Shown here: positions 24,770 to 34,717 of the stretch, in pieces | Position numbering within the stretch: position 1 is the stretch's first letter | How the letters are laid out: each line of letters opens with the position of its first letter | Source of the DNA: Panax quinquefolius | Taxonomy: Eukaryota > Streptophyta > Magnoliopsida > Apiales > Araliaceae | Direction: 5' to 3' | Assembly (NCBI GenBank): GCA_020205615.1 | Contig: CM035170.1 | Location: 35,464,123-35,528,122 of the forward strand | DNA length: 64,000 bases | Made by a program: the position numbers and the translations under genes | Notes under the pieces: generated by a model | Databases searched by the model: none | What the model was told of the DNA's origin: nothing | The model's input: the letters and a program-made list of their open reading frames with translations, nothing else

Positions 24770-27653
24770 TGTGACACCCCCAAATCTGGGTACTTCAATT
24801 CCCACATGATTTGGTGTTCACTATACAAACATCATTTGTCTATCTACCCATAATAAATGAAAGCATAAATAAATAGAAATAAATCCTCTCCTTGACAAAC
24901 GAGATTTTGTAATTTAATTTTTATATTTATTGAATTAAATAAAAAAAATTGATGATTAAATTATTAGATTAAATAATTAATTAATGAAGTTGTGGTAGAT
25001 TAATTTAATTATATGTGTTATATTTATTAAATTAATGTGGAGAATTTTTATTATTCAAAGTGTGTAATTATGTGAGCTTACTGAATTAAAGAAATATTTA
25101 ATAAGCCTAATATTATTTTAATTAATAAGAAAATTAATAATTTGACATAATTAATAAAGGAGAAAATTAATTATGTGACTATGTGAATTAATGAGAAATT
25201 TTCATATTTTATTTAAATTAAAGTAAATAAGATATTTGATTTATTTTATAAAGGGGTATGACACAATTAAACTGTAGTATAAAATATTTATTAAATTAAA
25301 TGATTATGATTCTTTTAAGGCAAGACAAACGGAGCGTTATTGGGAGTTGGGACCAGTTAGCCCATGATCGGGTTAACTGACCACACATCGTCAGTTTCTT
25401 TATTAAATACGCTTCCTTTTATTTTCATTCTTGCTAAGTCTGGAATAAACAACTCATAGAGAGAATTTAGAATCAGTGATAGTAAAAGAGAAGGATTGTG
25501 GGAAATTGGAAATTGTTATCACCTTATGTAATCCAAGTAGAGCAATCAAGGGTAAAAACCTCAAACTCATGTTTCAAATTTACGTTATTTATATTTTTAT
25601 GAAAATTGTTTTCAAAGTTCTGTTAAGGTCTCTATAATTATAAAGGGTAGCAATTATGTGTTTGTTTATGATAATATGTTATAATAACATGTTACCTACC
25701 ATCTTTGTATGTTTTCAAAACATTAAATCCATACAAATATATAGTAATTGGATTATTTTAATAGTTACAGAGTATAAAAATGAAAATATGGCCATATGGC
25801 CTTACGTACCAAATTTAATACGTTAATCATATGTTGTATCATAAATTTACACTTGTATGTAATTATACATGTTAAAATGAAGAAGAAAAAATTTGAATGG
25901 ACAAATTTGGTGTTATAACAAACCCGTAGTGTTAATTTTTATGTTTTGTGTTCAAAACTTTCAAGAACATCAAGAATAGTAAAATTACATGTTTTGATTA
26001 TGTAAATTATGTGTTTTAACTTGTTAAAATCATGCTAGAAGGGTTGGGTAGTAGTTATATATGTATTACAGTGTTTCGGTATGTCTAAATTTGTGTAAGA
26101 ATAAATTAATTGGAGGTTTTGGCCATGTTCTGTAATTTTCCGTGAATTGCGAGCAGTCTTTATCGTTCGCCATGCCATGCCGCCGCCAACTCCATGCTTT
26201 AAGGCCCGTGCCACAATACAAAAGCCCAAGCCATAAAGACCACCATGGCCAGAGAACAAGCCAAATAAATTGGCGTCGCAAATACCACTCTGCAGATTGT
26301 CCAGAAATGAATTTTTTTTTATTGTTCAAGTCTAGGAATGTGATAGTAACCTAATCTAATGAACATAAAAATATGTTAGACGTATAACGAGACATTAAAA
26401 TAAATTCTTAACATTTCAATAACAAATTTACGCGTGGACTGAATTATTGAACGCATAGTTAGCTTATTGTTCGTGAAGTGTAAATTATGTGACAATAAGT
26501 GTGGTAATTTGACTAAGTATAGTCATAATCCGAGTTAGACAAAAATAGAGAATTTTTAATGACTAGTTACGTTATAATTGACCGGTATTGTGAATATGAA
26601 TGGTATGTAGGATTAAATCGAGGAACGTATATAATTAACGTGTAATCTACGCATGAGGCAAGTTTCCTAACCCTACTTGTTATTGTTATTCAAGTTTATA
26701 AATTTACATCGAGAAAATTCCCGTTATTATTAATCAAGTTCAATTTGTTATATTAAAGATTATTAATCTTTTCAAAGTATGATTCTGTTATACAATACTT
26801 GTTCTATTGTATACCTCTTGAGATTGTTATTCAATTTAAATATTAGTTATTGTTGAACCTTGTTAGACTAGTGAACCCTTATTGATTCGACTAGTCCATA
26901 GTTGATGAACGTTCTAAATTTCAGAACCCTTATTGAATTATCCAAACCAAACTTCCTTTGGTGCTGACTCTAATGTCAAACTAAGATGAACAACCCTATA
27001 TAGGGATTACTTATGCGTTAGCGTTAAGATATTGTGCGCAGTATGGTACTAAGGGTTGATCCCCCTAAGTACGAGTAAAAGAGTCTATAGTCTCATGACT
27101 GTTAAAGGTTTCAAGTTTAACCCTTGATAACCTAGGACATAGTTCAAGGTCTTATGACCCTCAGAAGTTCTTTTGATTCTTGTTATTCATTCTTGATTCA
27201 AAAGTTGAATTCTTATTTTAGAAGTCTTTGATTCACTCACATGTTATTATATTGTTATTTCATTATTATACTTGTGGGCAATCGTGCTCACTCATGCATA
27301 ATAATAACATTACAGTTAAGAAAGAAAGGTCCGACGAGCCTTCTACTAGCAAAGGCAATGACAAGATTAACAAGTGATGAAGACTTGTTGTTTTATGTGA
27401 TGATGTATTTATGTTATACACTTATGTTAATGATGTGTAAGACGATTAATTGTTTATGTTTCCGCAGTTAAGATTTAAGGTTAGTATGACATGGGATTTA
27501 TGTATTTATTTCAGATGATGTAACTCCTTAAGGAGAGGATTTATTTTTATCTATATATGTTTTTATTTATTATGGGTAGATAGACATATGATATTTGTAT
27601 AGTGAACACCAAATCATGTGGGAATTGAAGTACCCGGATTTGGGGGTGTCACA
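24770..27653 (+). mobile_element. solo LTR with 124-bp terminal inverted repeats
   Basis: A 2.9-kb insertion in LTR C, flanked by TCAAC (24765-24769) and CCAAC (27654-27658), a 5-bp TSD with one C/T difference. Its right end (AAGTACCCGGATTTGGGGGT then GTCACA) matches the 3' (U5) end of the E LTR, so the main body is a plus-strand solo LTR of that group. The first 124 bp (24770-24893) are an inverted copy of the last 124 bp (27530-27653). After the left arm, TTGACAAACGAGATTTTG looks like the original LTR start. Both outer ends are therefore U5-type ends. No protein motif is seen. Confidence 0.75.
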
Positions 27654-28376
27654 CCAACACAATGGAAATATCAATTTCATCTTTAATCAACACGAACGTA
27701 TTCATTATTGATATTATAACTCACAATATTTAACAACCAGATCATTCCTAGGAAAGAGGGTACTTTTAGATAAGGATTTCTCCCTATTGGCGCACAATTA
27801 GGTGACCCAACCTCTCCTCGATAGAACTTTCTAGACATCGTCAATATTGCAAATAATAATATGAATAACTTTGTCATCTCAATTATTGATTTAATAATAT
27901 TAAATATTATGCAGATGATACTGTGATAATAATTGAATCAATAATATGAGAGATATTATGCAGTAATTACTGTAACAATAATTGAGTATAACTGAGTGAC
28001 TTCTCACGTAAGCATCAATAATCAATATCGTGTGCTACTATGTAACAACGCGTATTACTATACTTTTACTACCGGGTAGTTCAACAGTTTAACGGTAAAA
28101 CTTTCGCTGTTATTTTTATAAAAAGATATTTCTATCGTTTTCTAACTACGACAATACTTTTATTGTGGGGTCCACTAATGATTGTGCCGCCGTATTTATA
28201 TTTCATGTTAAAACGAATATTCCCCGACCAATTGAATATTTTAAAACCACTTACTTACTTTCCAAAATTTGTAAATATTACCATCAACTATAACATTTTA
28301 TCAAATCCACTCCATAATATTCAAAAATATATTTCGAGAAAAATTAATCTTTATTCATAAAACTTGGGGTCTTACA

Positions 28377-28986
28377 CGTAGTGCATGGATAATTTGTGGT
28401 CGTGATACAAATAAATATCCTTGGCCGTAGTGTAGGGATGATTCGATAATGTGGATTATTTATTAAATTGAGTCTCAGCGATAAAATTGATGATAAACTT
28501 TTTAAATCATAGAAGATAGTAGATATCATGCTCTACTTGACTCTTATAATGGATTGCTTGTTCCGCTGCAGTTAAACTTGATGTTTATTATATTTTATCA
28601 GTTTAACACTGTTGAAGGCTAACGATAATTTATTTTACATTATCTTAGTCACAATATTTCTTACTGGACTAGTTAAGCTCACCCTTTGTTTTCATTGTTC
28701 TCTTCAGAAAATGAGAATATAGCTGGGACTAGTCGGGGAACGGAGTGACGGTCCAAATATTTTCATTAGTAGTCCTCATTATTTAGTGAAATAGTGTGAT
28801 AATAAATCTAATGAGGACTCCATTTGAGTTTGAATACTGTCTAGAAGACAATATTCATATTAAAACTCTCAGCTTATGTTTTGTCATATTTTACACGACA
28901 TTTGTATAATTAAGTTGTATTTGAATTTTGTATAATGTATTTGGCGACTCAGAATGGGTGATGTATACCTATTTTGGGGGTGTCAC
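28377..28986 (+). repeat. 3' part of a plus-strand LTR (F)
   Basis: This segment matches the last about 610 bp of the D LTRs (GTAGTGCATGGATAATT through TATACCTATTTTGGGGG) and ends GTCAC at about 28986. No PBS follows, so it is a 3' LTR or a solo LTR. Its left part was lost with the B/C deletion. To its right lies Athila-2 coding sequence, which it had interrupted. Confidence 0.75.
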
Positions 28987-29337
28987 GTGATTATCCTATG
29001 TAGCAGCCCCTCCAACTTTTGGATTCCAGGATGATTGCTCGATACTCAGTATGGGCTGGAGGGGAGTCACATCCTCGGGGTTTAGGCTTCGTATTTCTAA
29101 ACGCTCCTGAGGAGGAAGAGGCTGAGGATACTTCCGAGGATGACAAGTTAAGGGCTGATGAGGTGACTGGTGAGGAGGAAGCTACGGGGGGCAGTCGATC
29201 TATGAATTATATTTTTAGTTCCCAATTCCGCAGTTTTTAGAGGCATCTTGATAAGAGAGATAAAGAAGCTGATAGAAAGATGAAGAGACTGGCGGCAAGG
29301 CAGGATCAAGGACTAGAACGGTTTAAGTTTGGGGGAG
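28987..29337 (+). pseudogene. C-terminal end of Athila-2 ORF3
   Basis: An open frame spans about 29019-29240. It has an acidic middle (EEEEAEDTSEDDK) and, after an in-frame TAG, a basic segment rich in Lys/Arg/Glu (KRDKEADRKMKRLAARQ) that ends just before the PPT. Position directly upstream of PPT and LTR, and the acidic-to-coiled tail, fit the ORF3 product of Athila-like elements. Its function is not known. Only the C-terminal about 110 residues remain. Confidence 0.5.
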
Positions 29338-29339
29338 GT
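29325..29339 (+). other. polypurine tract of Athila-2
   Basis: AAGTTTGGGGGAGGT lies directly before the LTR start TGATGAG. The AAGTTTGGGGG core is typical of Athila PPTs and is matched by the Athila-1 PPT. Confidence 0.8.
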
Positions 29340-29597
29340 TGATGAGTGAGTTTTATACCTACGAATTGAGTTCCTATTTGGACTTAAAAGGTGTGTAATC
29401 CAGTTATTTCTGTACAGTTTTACTTATTTTTGTTTTGTGTGTAGGTTGCATTACGTGTTAGTTGTAGTACATTAGTGGCATTGTGGTGGAGATCAGCAGG
29501 ACAAAGCAAGAAAACATAACTTCAGTAGTTTGACCTCCGCCGTGGCGGGCCCTAAAAAGAAGAAAACCACCGACGGGGCAGGGGTGCACGTGGCAAC

Positions 29598-32466
29598 TGT
29601 AACATTCCAGATTTTTTTTAAATGTAAATAAAAAATATTATTGATTTATATAAATATTTACTGGATGTGTTATTATTGGATAAATAATTGTTCAATTTGA
29701 GTTAGTTAATTATTTATTTGTTAAATAATTAATGTGTTATGTGGATTGAGTTATGTGATTAAGTGAATTATTTAATAAATTGTTATTAAATAAAGTATGA
29801 CAAATAACTATGTTATAAAGAGTTATTAGAATAAATTAAAGTAATTTTAATTTAGTTTTGTCAAACATGGTTTAAGTATATTAATCCTTTATTTAAAGGG
29901 TTTTTGCCAAACAAAGCCCTATGGCTTTTGGATTTCTTTTGAAATTTAAATAAATAAAACAAGTATATAAACAAAATATATTTATATTTATAAGTTGTAC
30001 GTTATATGTTTTATAACCGATGTCAATTATTAGGCTTATTACGGCCGTAGCCGTTCTTATGTTAACGCTGAGTTATCAGTTGAGTTTTGGGTTTACGTCT
30101 TAGTGTTAAACTTGAGTCTAGGAAAACAGTCGTCTACTAAAGGAAAGGTTCAGAGATTTTGAGAGAGTCTGAGAGAGAGAAGCAACAAGAGCTGAGTTCT
30201 TCAAGCTATTCTAAGAGTTAACAAGAATTTCTTAACAACAAAAGGTGTGTCTATGACCTTAATACTAGATACACATATAATTTATGTGTCTCTGTGTTTT
30301 TCTTTTTCACTGAGTAGAAAGTTTTTACAAAATTCTTGAAAACTATGTTTGTAATTGTTATACTGGCATATATAGATATATGATTGTATGTGTAATATGC
30401 ATACAGGATTTCATATTAATTACGTGTTAAAGAAAAGGAAATAGTTTTCACAGTAAATATTCATGTATGAGCGTATGTTTTGTAGAAATATAAAAATTTG
30501 TATATGTTAATTGTGAAATTGTGAAATTGAACTGTGAATGGGTAATTGGGTATGAACTATAGAGAAACATAGTTTATAGGAATCGAATGGGTTTATTATT
30601 AGGACTTACCATGTTCACAAGTTCACTGTATTTATCAATTTTCAGTAATGGAGTTTGGTTTTTAAATAGTGTTTTAAAGAATTTAGTTTTCTAAAATCAT
30701 TGTTCAAATTGTGGATAATTGGTTATAGATGATTGTTAACGTTTATGGGTAATTTATGTGAAGTTATACATGACAAATTTAGATCTTAGCAATGTTGAGT
30801 GGACAAAAAATTCTTTGTTCTGTTCTTCTGGTTTGGTTCTGTGAGTTTCAGCGCCCCAATGTCAAAATTCACGCTTTAGCGTCAAATGTTGCGCCTTAGC
30901 GCCAAAAATCGCACCTCACCAGATTATCGACTGCAAAGATCGGCCATCATTGGAGGCGCTGACTTCAGCCGCCCATGATCTTCAAGTCGATACATTTCTC
31001 ATCTGCTGGGCGCCGCCACTTAGAATGCTCGCTCTGAAATGACTTCTGTCTTTCATAGAAGTCTGAAATTTTTAGTTGTAATGCTATATGACCAAATAAT
31101 TTTGTTAATATAGTATTGTAATGTGTTGAACGAACATGGTGTTAATACCTAACGAGTTTATTATCGTTTAGGAATATAATTTGATTACATGGTTAGACAT
31201 TTAAACCATACGTGATGTAGCATTGATTATGATTAATCATATCATGTTAACATATGTATATAGGATATTGTGATTTGGATATTAATGGTTTAATCTAAGA
31301 GCAAGGCAAGTTCTTTAACTCTATTTTTATAATTTAACAAGATTCTAAATCCCTATCTTTTTACATTGAGCAAGTTTCGAAATCTATTGTTTTACATTGA
31401 GTAAATCTTCTAACTCTATACCTTCATTGAGTTAGTTTGTTATGATTATGCAAGTTTTTCCTAAATCTAAACTTGTTATATTAGAATGCAAGTACCTTTA
31501 TTCTGTTGAACCAGTTTATCGTTCACGTTATTCTTTGTTATGCATGCTTGATATTGAGTTCTAAGATGTAACCTTAGCTTAGTATTGTTCAAAGCAAGGT
31601 ATGATAGATTATTCAATTGTTATGCTATTAGATTATTCCTAAAGCATGAACTTAGAATGCAATGTTTATTCAGTTATAATTATTCAAAAACACAGTGTTA
31701 TTATCTTTTATTCAACTAATCCTTAGTTGATGTCCGTTGAATTCCAAATTACCTTGAAGTGTATTTAAACCAAACTGACTTTGGTGCGGACTTGTATTCT
31801 AAATACTGAGATGAACAACCCTATTATTAGGGGTTTCACTTAGTTTTATAATTTTTGCTGAAATGTTTGTATACAATACATGTACGAAGGATTGATCCCC
31901 CTAAGTACCTTTGAGTCCTTATAGTCGTATGACTATTAAAGTTAAAGTTGAAAGATTACTTATAATTGTGGACATGGTTCGTGGTCATTAGACCATCAGT
32001 GAATGTTATGATTTTTAGAATGTTAATAGAACATATTGTTCAGTTCTGTTAAGCCTAGTATTTGGCAAGTGATGTAAAGGTTAAAGTTTTATTTATTGTT
32101 ATTCCAAGTGAGCCTTGTTTGCTCACTCTTGCCCGTAAAATCCTTACAGATAATGATGAAAAAGGTGATGTACCTAGCACCAGTAAAGGAAAGGGAAAGA
32201 TAAACAAGTACTGAAGACTTGTAATAGTTTTGATAGTTTTATTATCAGACTTTGGTTTAAATACTGTAATGAAGTTTATTTACATTTTCCGCATGAATGA
32301 TTGTTTGTAAAGGTTAGATAACCTGGGAGATTTTTACTTTATGTAATCTTGTATAGGCAGGTTTATTATTCAATTTTATTATGATTGGGTAGTTAGAAAT
32401 GATCGTTTTGTTTAAGTGAACACCAAATCTTGAGGTAAGGAAGTACCGGGATTTGGGGGTGTCACA
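29598..32466 (+). repeat. 5' LTR of element E
   Basis: A 2,869-bp LTR from TGTAACATTCCAG to GGGGGTGTCACA, followed at once by the PBS. A GAGAG-rich stretch near 30160-30190 probably marks the start of R. A GC-richer patch at about 30850-31010 contains repeated GCGCC motifs. Its last 60 bp match the inverted ends of the solo LTR at 24770-27653. No ORF is seen. Confidence 0.85.
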
Positions 32467-32469
32467 AGT

Positions 32470-32481
32470 TGGTATCAAAGC
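32470..32481 (+). other. PBS of element E
   Basis: TGGTATCAAAGC, three bases after the LTR end: the initiator tRNA-Met type. Confidence 0.85.
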
Positions 32482-32672
32482 TTTAGGTTATGAACCTTAG
32501 GTGGGGGAAAAGCCTTAGGAAGTAACCTTTGAAAAGATAGTGGAGATAACTATTATCGAGTTTTAAGGAAGATGTAATAACACACTTAAGTGCTTATGTG
32601 TTTATAACTTATGTGCTCGTGAGTGTCAAGTAGAATGATTAATAATTTAAACTTTAAAACTTTGTTGTCAGG

Positions 32673-33422
32673 ATGACTAATGTCGGAGAATCCAGTCAGG
32701 CTAGAGAGGAAGGACCTCGGATGCCTATAGAGGAGGAGCCTCATGACATTCAAAGTTGTTTAGGAACAACTCATCGCCATGGGAGTCGGCCAGATTGGTC
32801 ACAAAGGGTTGAAGATGAGGATGATGATGTGGAGACGGATGAGGAGGATCCGGTGGAGTTGCCACAGGAGGATGAGGATGACGAGGACGAGGAGGAAGAG
32901 ACTCCACTAACCTCGATGGTTGCTCGTATGTATGATGAAGTCTACGACCATAATGTGGAACTTCAGGACACAGTTGAGGAGTTGCAGGAGATAGTAGCTG
33001 AACAACAAACTGCAATGACACAGAAGGACGACGATATCCAGGATCGAGATGAACAATTAACTAATGTTGAAGAGAAGCTGATGCAGACTGAAGGAGAGAA
33101 GGAAAAACTGATTGAGATGGTCGTGGAACTGAAGAATACGCTGAAGGAAGAAGCTACCAAGAGGGCGAGAGCTGAAGACGCATATGAGGAAGCTTATCAA
33201 CGAACTGGAAGAGCAGTAAGGGACGCACAAGTAAAGAGGATGAAGATGGAAGAGATGGATAAAGTATTCAATACCGTGATCAATCGAGCACAAGATCGGG
33301 TCATGGGTTATCCAATTCAGTTCGAGACCTTGCCATCATACGTGTTAGATCGCCGAACATTGTTCCGAGTTATGGAAGAAGAGCGTCGAAAGGCTACGGA
33401 GTATCTTAGTAGATCATCGTAA
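32673..33422 (+). CDS. extra acidic coiled-coil ORF upstream of gag in E
   Basis: An uninterrupted 249-codon frame between the PBS and gag. Residues about 45-80 are strongly acidic (runs of Asp and Glu). Residues about 90-190 have the heptad pattern of a coiled coil, rich in Glu, Lys, Gln and Leu. The end is basic and polar. There is no zinc knuckle, protease or polymerase motif. A TTTGTTGTCAG sequence ends two bases before the ATG and resembles a 3' splice site, and a second one stands before gag. The frame is intact although gag and pol of the same element carry stops, but its function is unknown. It could be an accessory protein or an N-terminal gag-like partner. Extra ORFs before gag are known in some Tat/Ogre elements; whether relatives of E have one needs a search. 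Confidence 0.6.
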   Translation: MTNVGESSQAREEGPRMPIEEEPHDIQSCLGTTHRHGSRPDWSQRVEDEDDDVETDEEDPVELPQEDEDDEDEEEETPLTSMVARMYDEVYDHNVELQDTVEELQEIVAEQQTAMTQKDDDIQDRDEQLTNVEEKLMQTEGEKEKLIEMVVELKNTLKEEATKRARAEDAYEEAYQRTGRAVRDAQVKRMKMEEMDKVFNTVINRAQDRVMGYPIQFETLPSYVLDRRTLFRVMEEERRKATEYLSRSS

Positions 33423-33720
33423 GAAATGTGTCTGTTATGCACATAATAAGTGTTAAATAATGTGTAAATCCCTAGTGTTAAGTAGCCATGGGATATGAGA
33501 ATGATGATGTTGTCCTGTAACTTTTGTAGTTCAGGGAAGGAATGTAAATAGCAGTGATGCTATTATTTTTATGTTTTTCGAAGTAATGATGAATAAATAA
33601 AAGTTATTATTCTATTCAAAGTGTTATGTGTTATGTGGTTATTTCTTTTATGGAGGCAAGTAATTAGAAAATACTTAAAGAAGTTGAGTAATAGTCTAAT
33701 AGATGTTTTTTTAACAGAAA

Positions 33721-34717
33721 ATGCCTCCTAGACGTGAACCACCCCGACAGAGAAGCAATGAGAGAACTAACAATAATGATGTTGAAGATAATCTCGTCCA
33801 ACAACTAGTAACGTTACTAATAGGAGCATTGTAGAATCAACCTCAAAACCAAGGCACAACGTTTAAGGATTTCAAGGCGGTTGGACCACCTGAATTTCAT
33901 GGGTCCATGAATCTGGTCGAGGCACAGACCTGGATTATGGAAATTGAGAAGGTGTTTGAAGTCGGTAGGGTAGGGGATGAACAGAAGACTGCTTTTGCAA
34001 CGTTCATGTTGAAAGCAGAAGCTAGTTATTGGTGGCAGGCCAATAAAACCCAAGAAGGACCAGGAGTGATAACCTGGGATAGTTTCAAGGAGTTATTCTT
34101 TGAGACCTATTTTCCAGAGAGTTCGAAGAGTCAGTTAGAGGTTCAGTTTTTAGAACAAAAGTAGGGAACGATGATGGTATTTGAGTATGCCGCAAAATTC
34201 AACGAATTGGCGAGATTTGTGCCATATCAGGTCAGCATAGACGAGCGTAAGGCGAAGAGATTTGAACAGGGATCAAGCCCCAGGTACATAAAGAGGGTTT
34301 CCTGTTCCGATTGAAAACGTTCTGACGATGATGGAGATGGTAGTACTCGTTGAAGGTGGAGGCGAGGCAGTGACAAAATTCAATCAAGAACAAAAGAAGA
34401 AGAAGAATGAGGGGGAAGTGAAGAATGGTAGCGGAGGCAATGGAAATGGCAACAACAACAACAATTTGAAGAGGAAGTGAAATGGAAACGGGGGTACTGG
34501 AAACCAGCAGGGTAACCAGCAATTTACGAAGTTTGAAGCATGTGTTACATGCAGGAGGTTTCATAAGGGGGTGTTCTTGATGGGGAAACATGCATGTTTC
34601 AACTGTGGCCAGGAAGGTCACATGGCCCCAAATTGCACCCAACCCAAGAAGAATGTCTGTTTCAGGTGCGGATCCAAGCATCACTTTTCTCGTGAATGCC
34701 CTCAGAAGAAGGTTTGA
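33721..34717 (+). pseudogene. gag: gag of element E
   Basis: Gag begins at ATG 33721 (MPPRREPPRQRSNER). The capsid core runs about 33870-34250 with GPPEFHGSMNLVEAQTWIME, FATFMLKAEASYWW and VFEYAAKFNELARF. Two CCHC zinc knuckles follow: CFNCGQEGHMAPNC (about 34598-34640) and CFRCGSKHHFSREC (about 34660-34701). In-frame TAG codons stand at 33832-33834 and 34162-34164, and frameshifts follow near 34270 and 34480. It would have encoded the particle and nucleocapsid protein. Confidence 0.85.

Larger units (their letters stand above)
19597..28376 (-). mobile_element. Tekay/Del-like element C, lacks 3' half
   Basis: Minus-strand sister of A and B. Retained are the RNase H/integrase border, RNase H, RT, protease, gag, PBS and the whole 5' LTR (interrupted by a solo LTR at 24770-27653). 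Integrase and the 3' LTR were lost in the deletion that joined it to B. The right end, plus GGGGTCTTACA at 28376, is sharp: at 28377 a plus-strand LTR of the same family begins mid-sequence, so C had inserted into that LTR. The TSD partner of CGTAG (28377-28381) is gone. Confidence 0.8.
23023..28376 (-). repeat. 5' LTR of element C, split by a solo LTR
   Basis: LTR sequence covers 23023-24769 and 27654-28376. In its own direction it starts TGTAAGACCCC (28376) and ends GGGCGTCATA (23023). It carries the 14-bp minisatellite near 23966-24090 and a TATA box at 24459-24468. The second part matches the outer third of the B LTR (for example the CTCAATTATTGATTT block). No coding sequence is seen. Confidence 0.8.
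28987..29597 (+). mobile_element. Athila-like element Athila-2, 3' fragment
   Basis: Plus-strand remnant consisting of the end of ORF3, a PPT (29325-29339) and the first 258 bp of a 3' LTR beginning TGATGAGTGAGTTTTATACC at 29340. The TTTTATACCTAC start is shared with the Athila-1 LTR. It is cut on the left by LTR F and on the right by element E, inserted at 29598. Confidence 0.7.

Noticed and set aside
25900..26360. Overlapping open frames on both strands near 26035-26354
   Set aside because: They sit in the solo LTR at 24770-27653; a GC-richer patch makes several frames open by chance.
24770..27653. Foldback or MITE-type DNA transposon with 124-bp inverted ends
   Set aside because: The right arm is the 3' end of a known LTR group in this window (element E), the ends are TG...CA, and the TSD is 5 bp. 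A solo LTR with a duplicated inverted end explains more.
11550..28376. B-C as a tandem array from one insertion, like D
   Set aside because: The outer flanks (AACTT and CGTAG) do not match, and the two sides belong to different host sequences. A deletion joining two separate elements fits better.
32673..33422. Acidic coiled-coil ORF as a host gene
   Set aside because: It lies between a PBS and gag on the same strand, within a clear retrotransposon; no host exon structure or separate promoter is visible.
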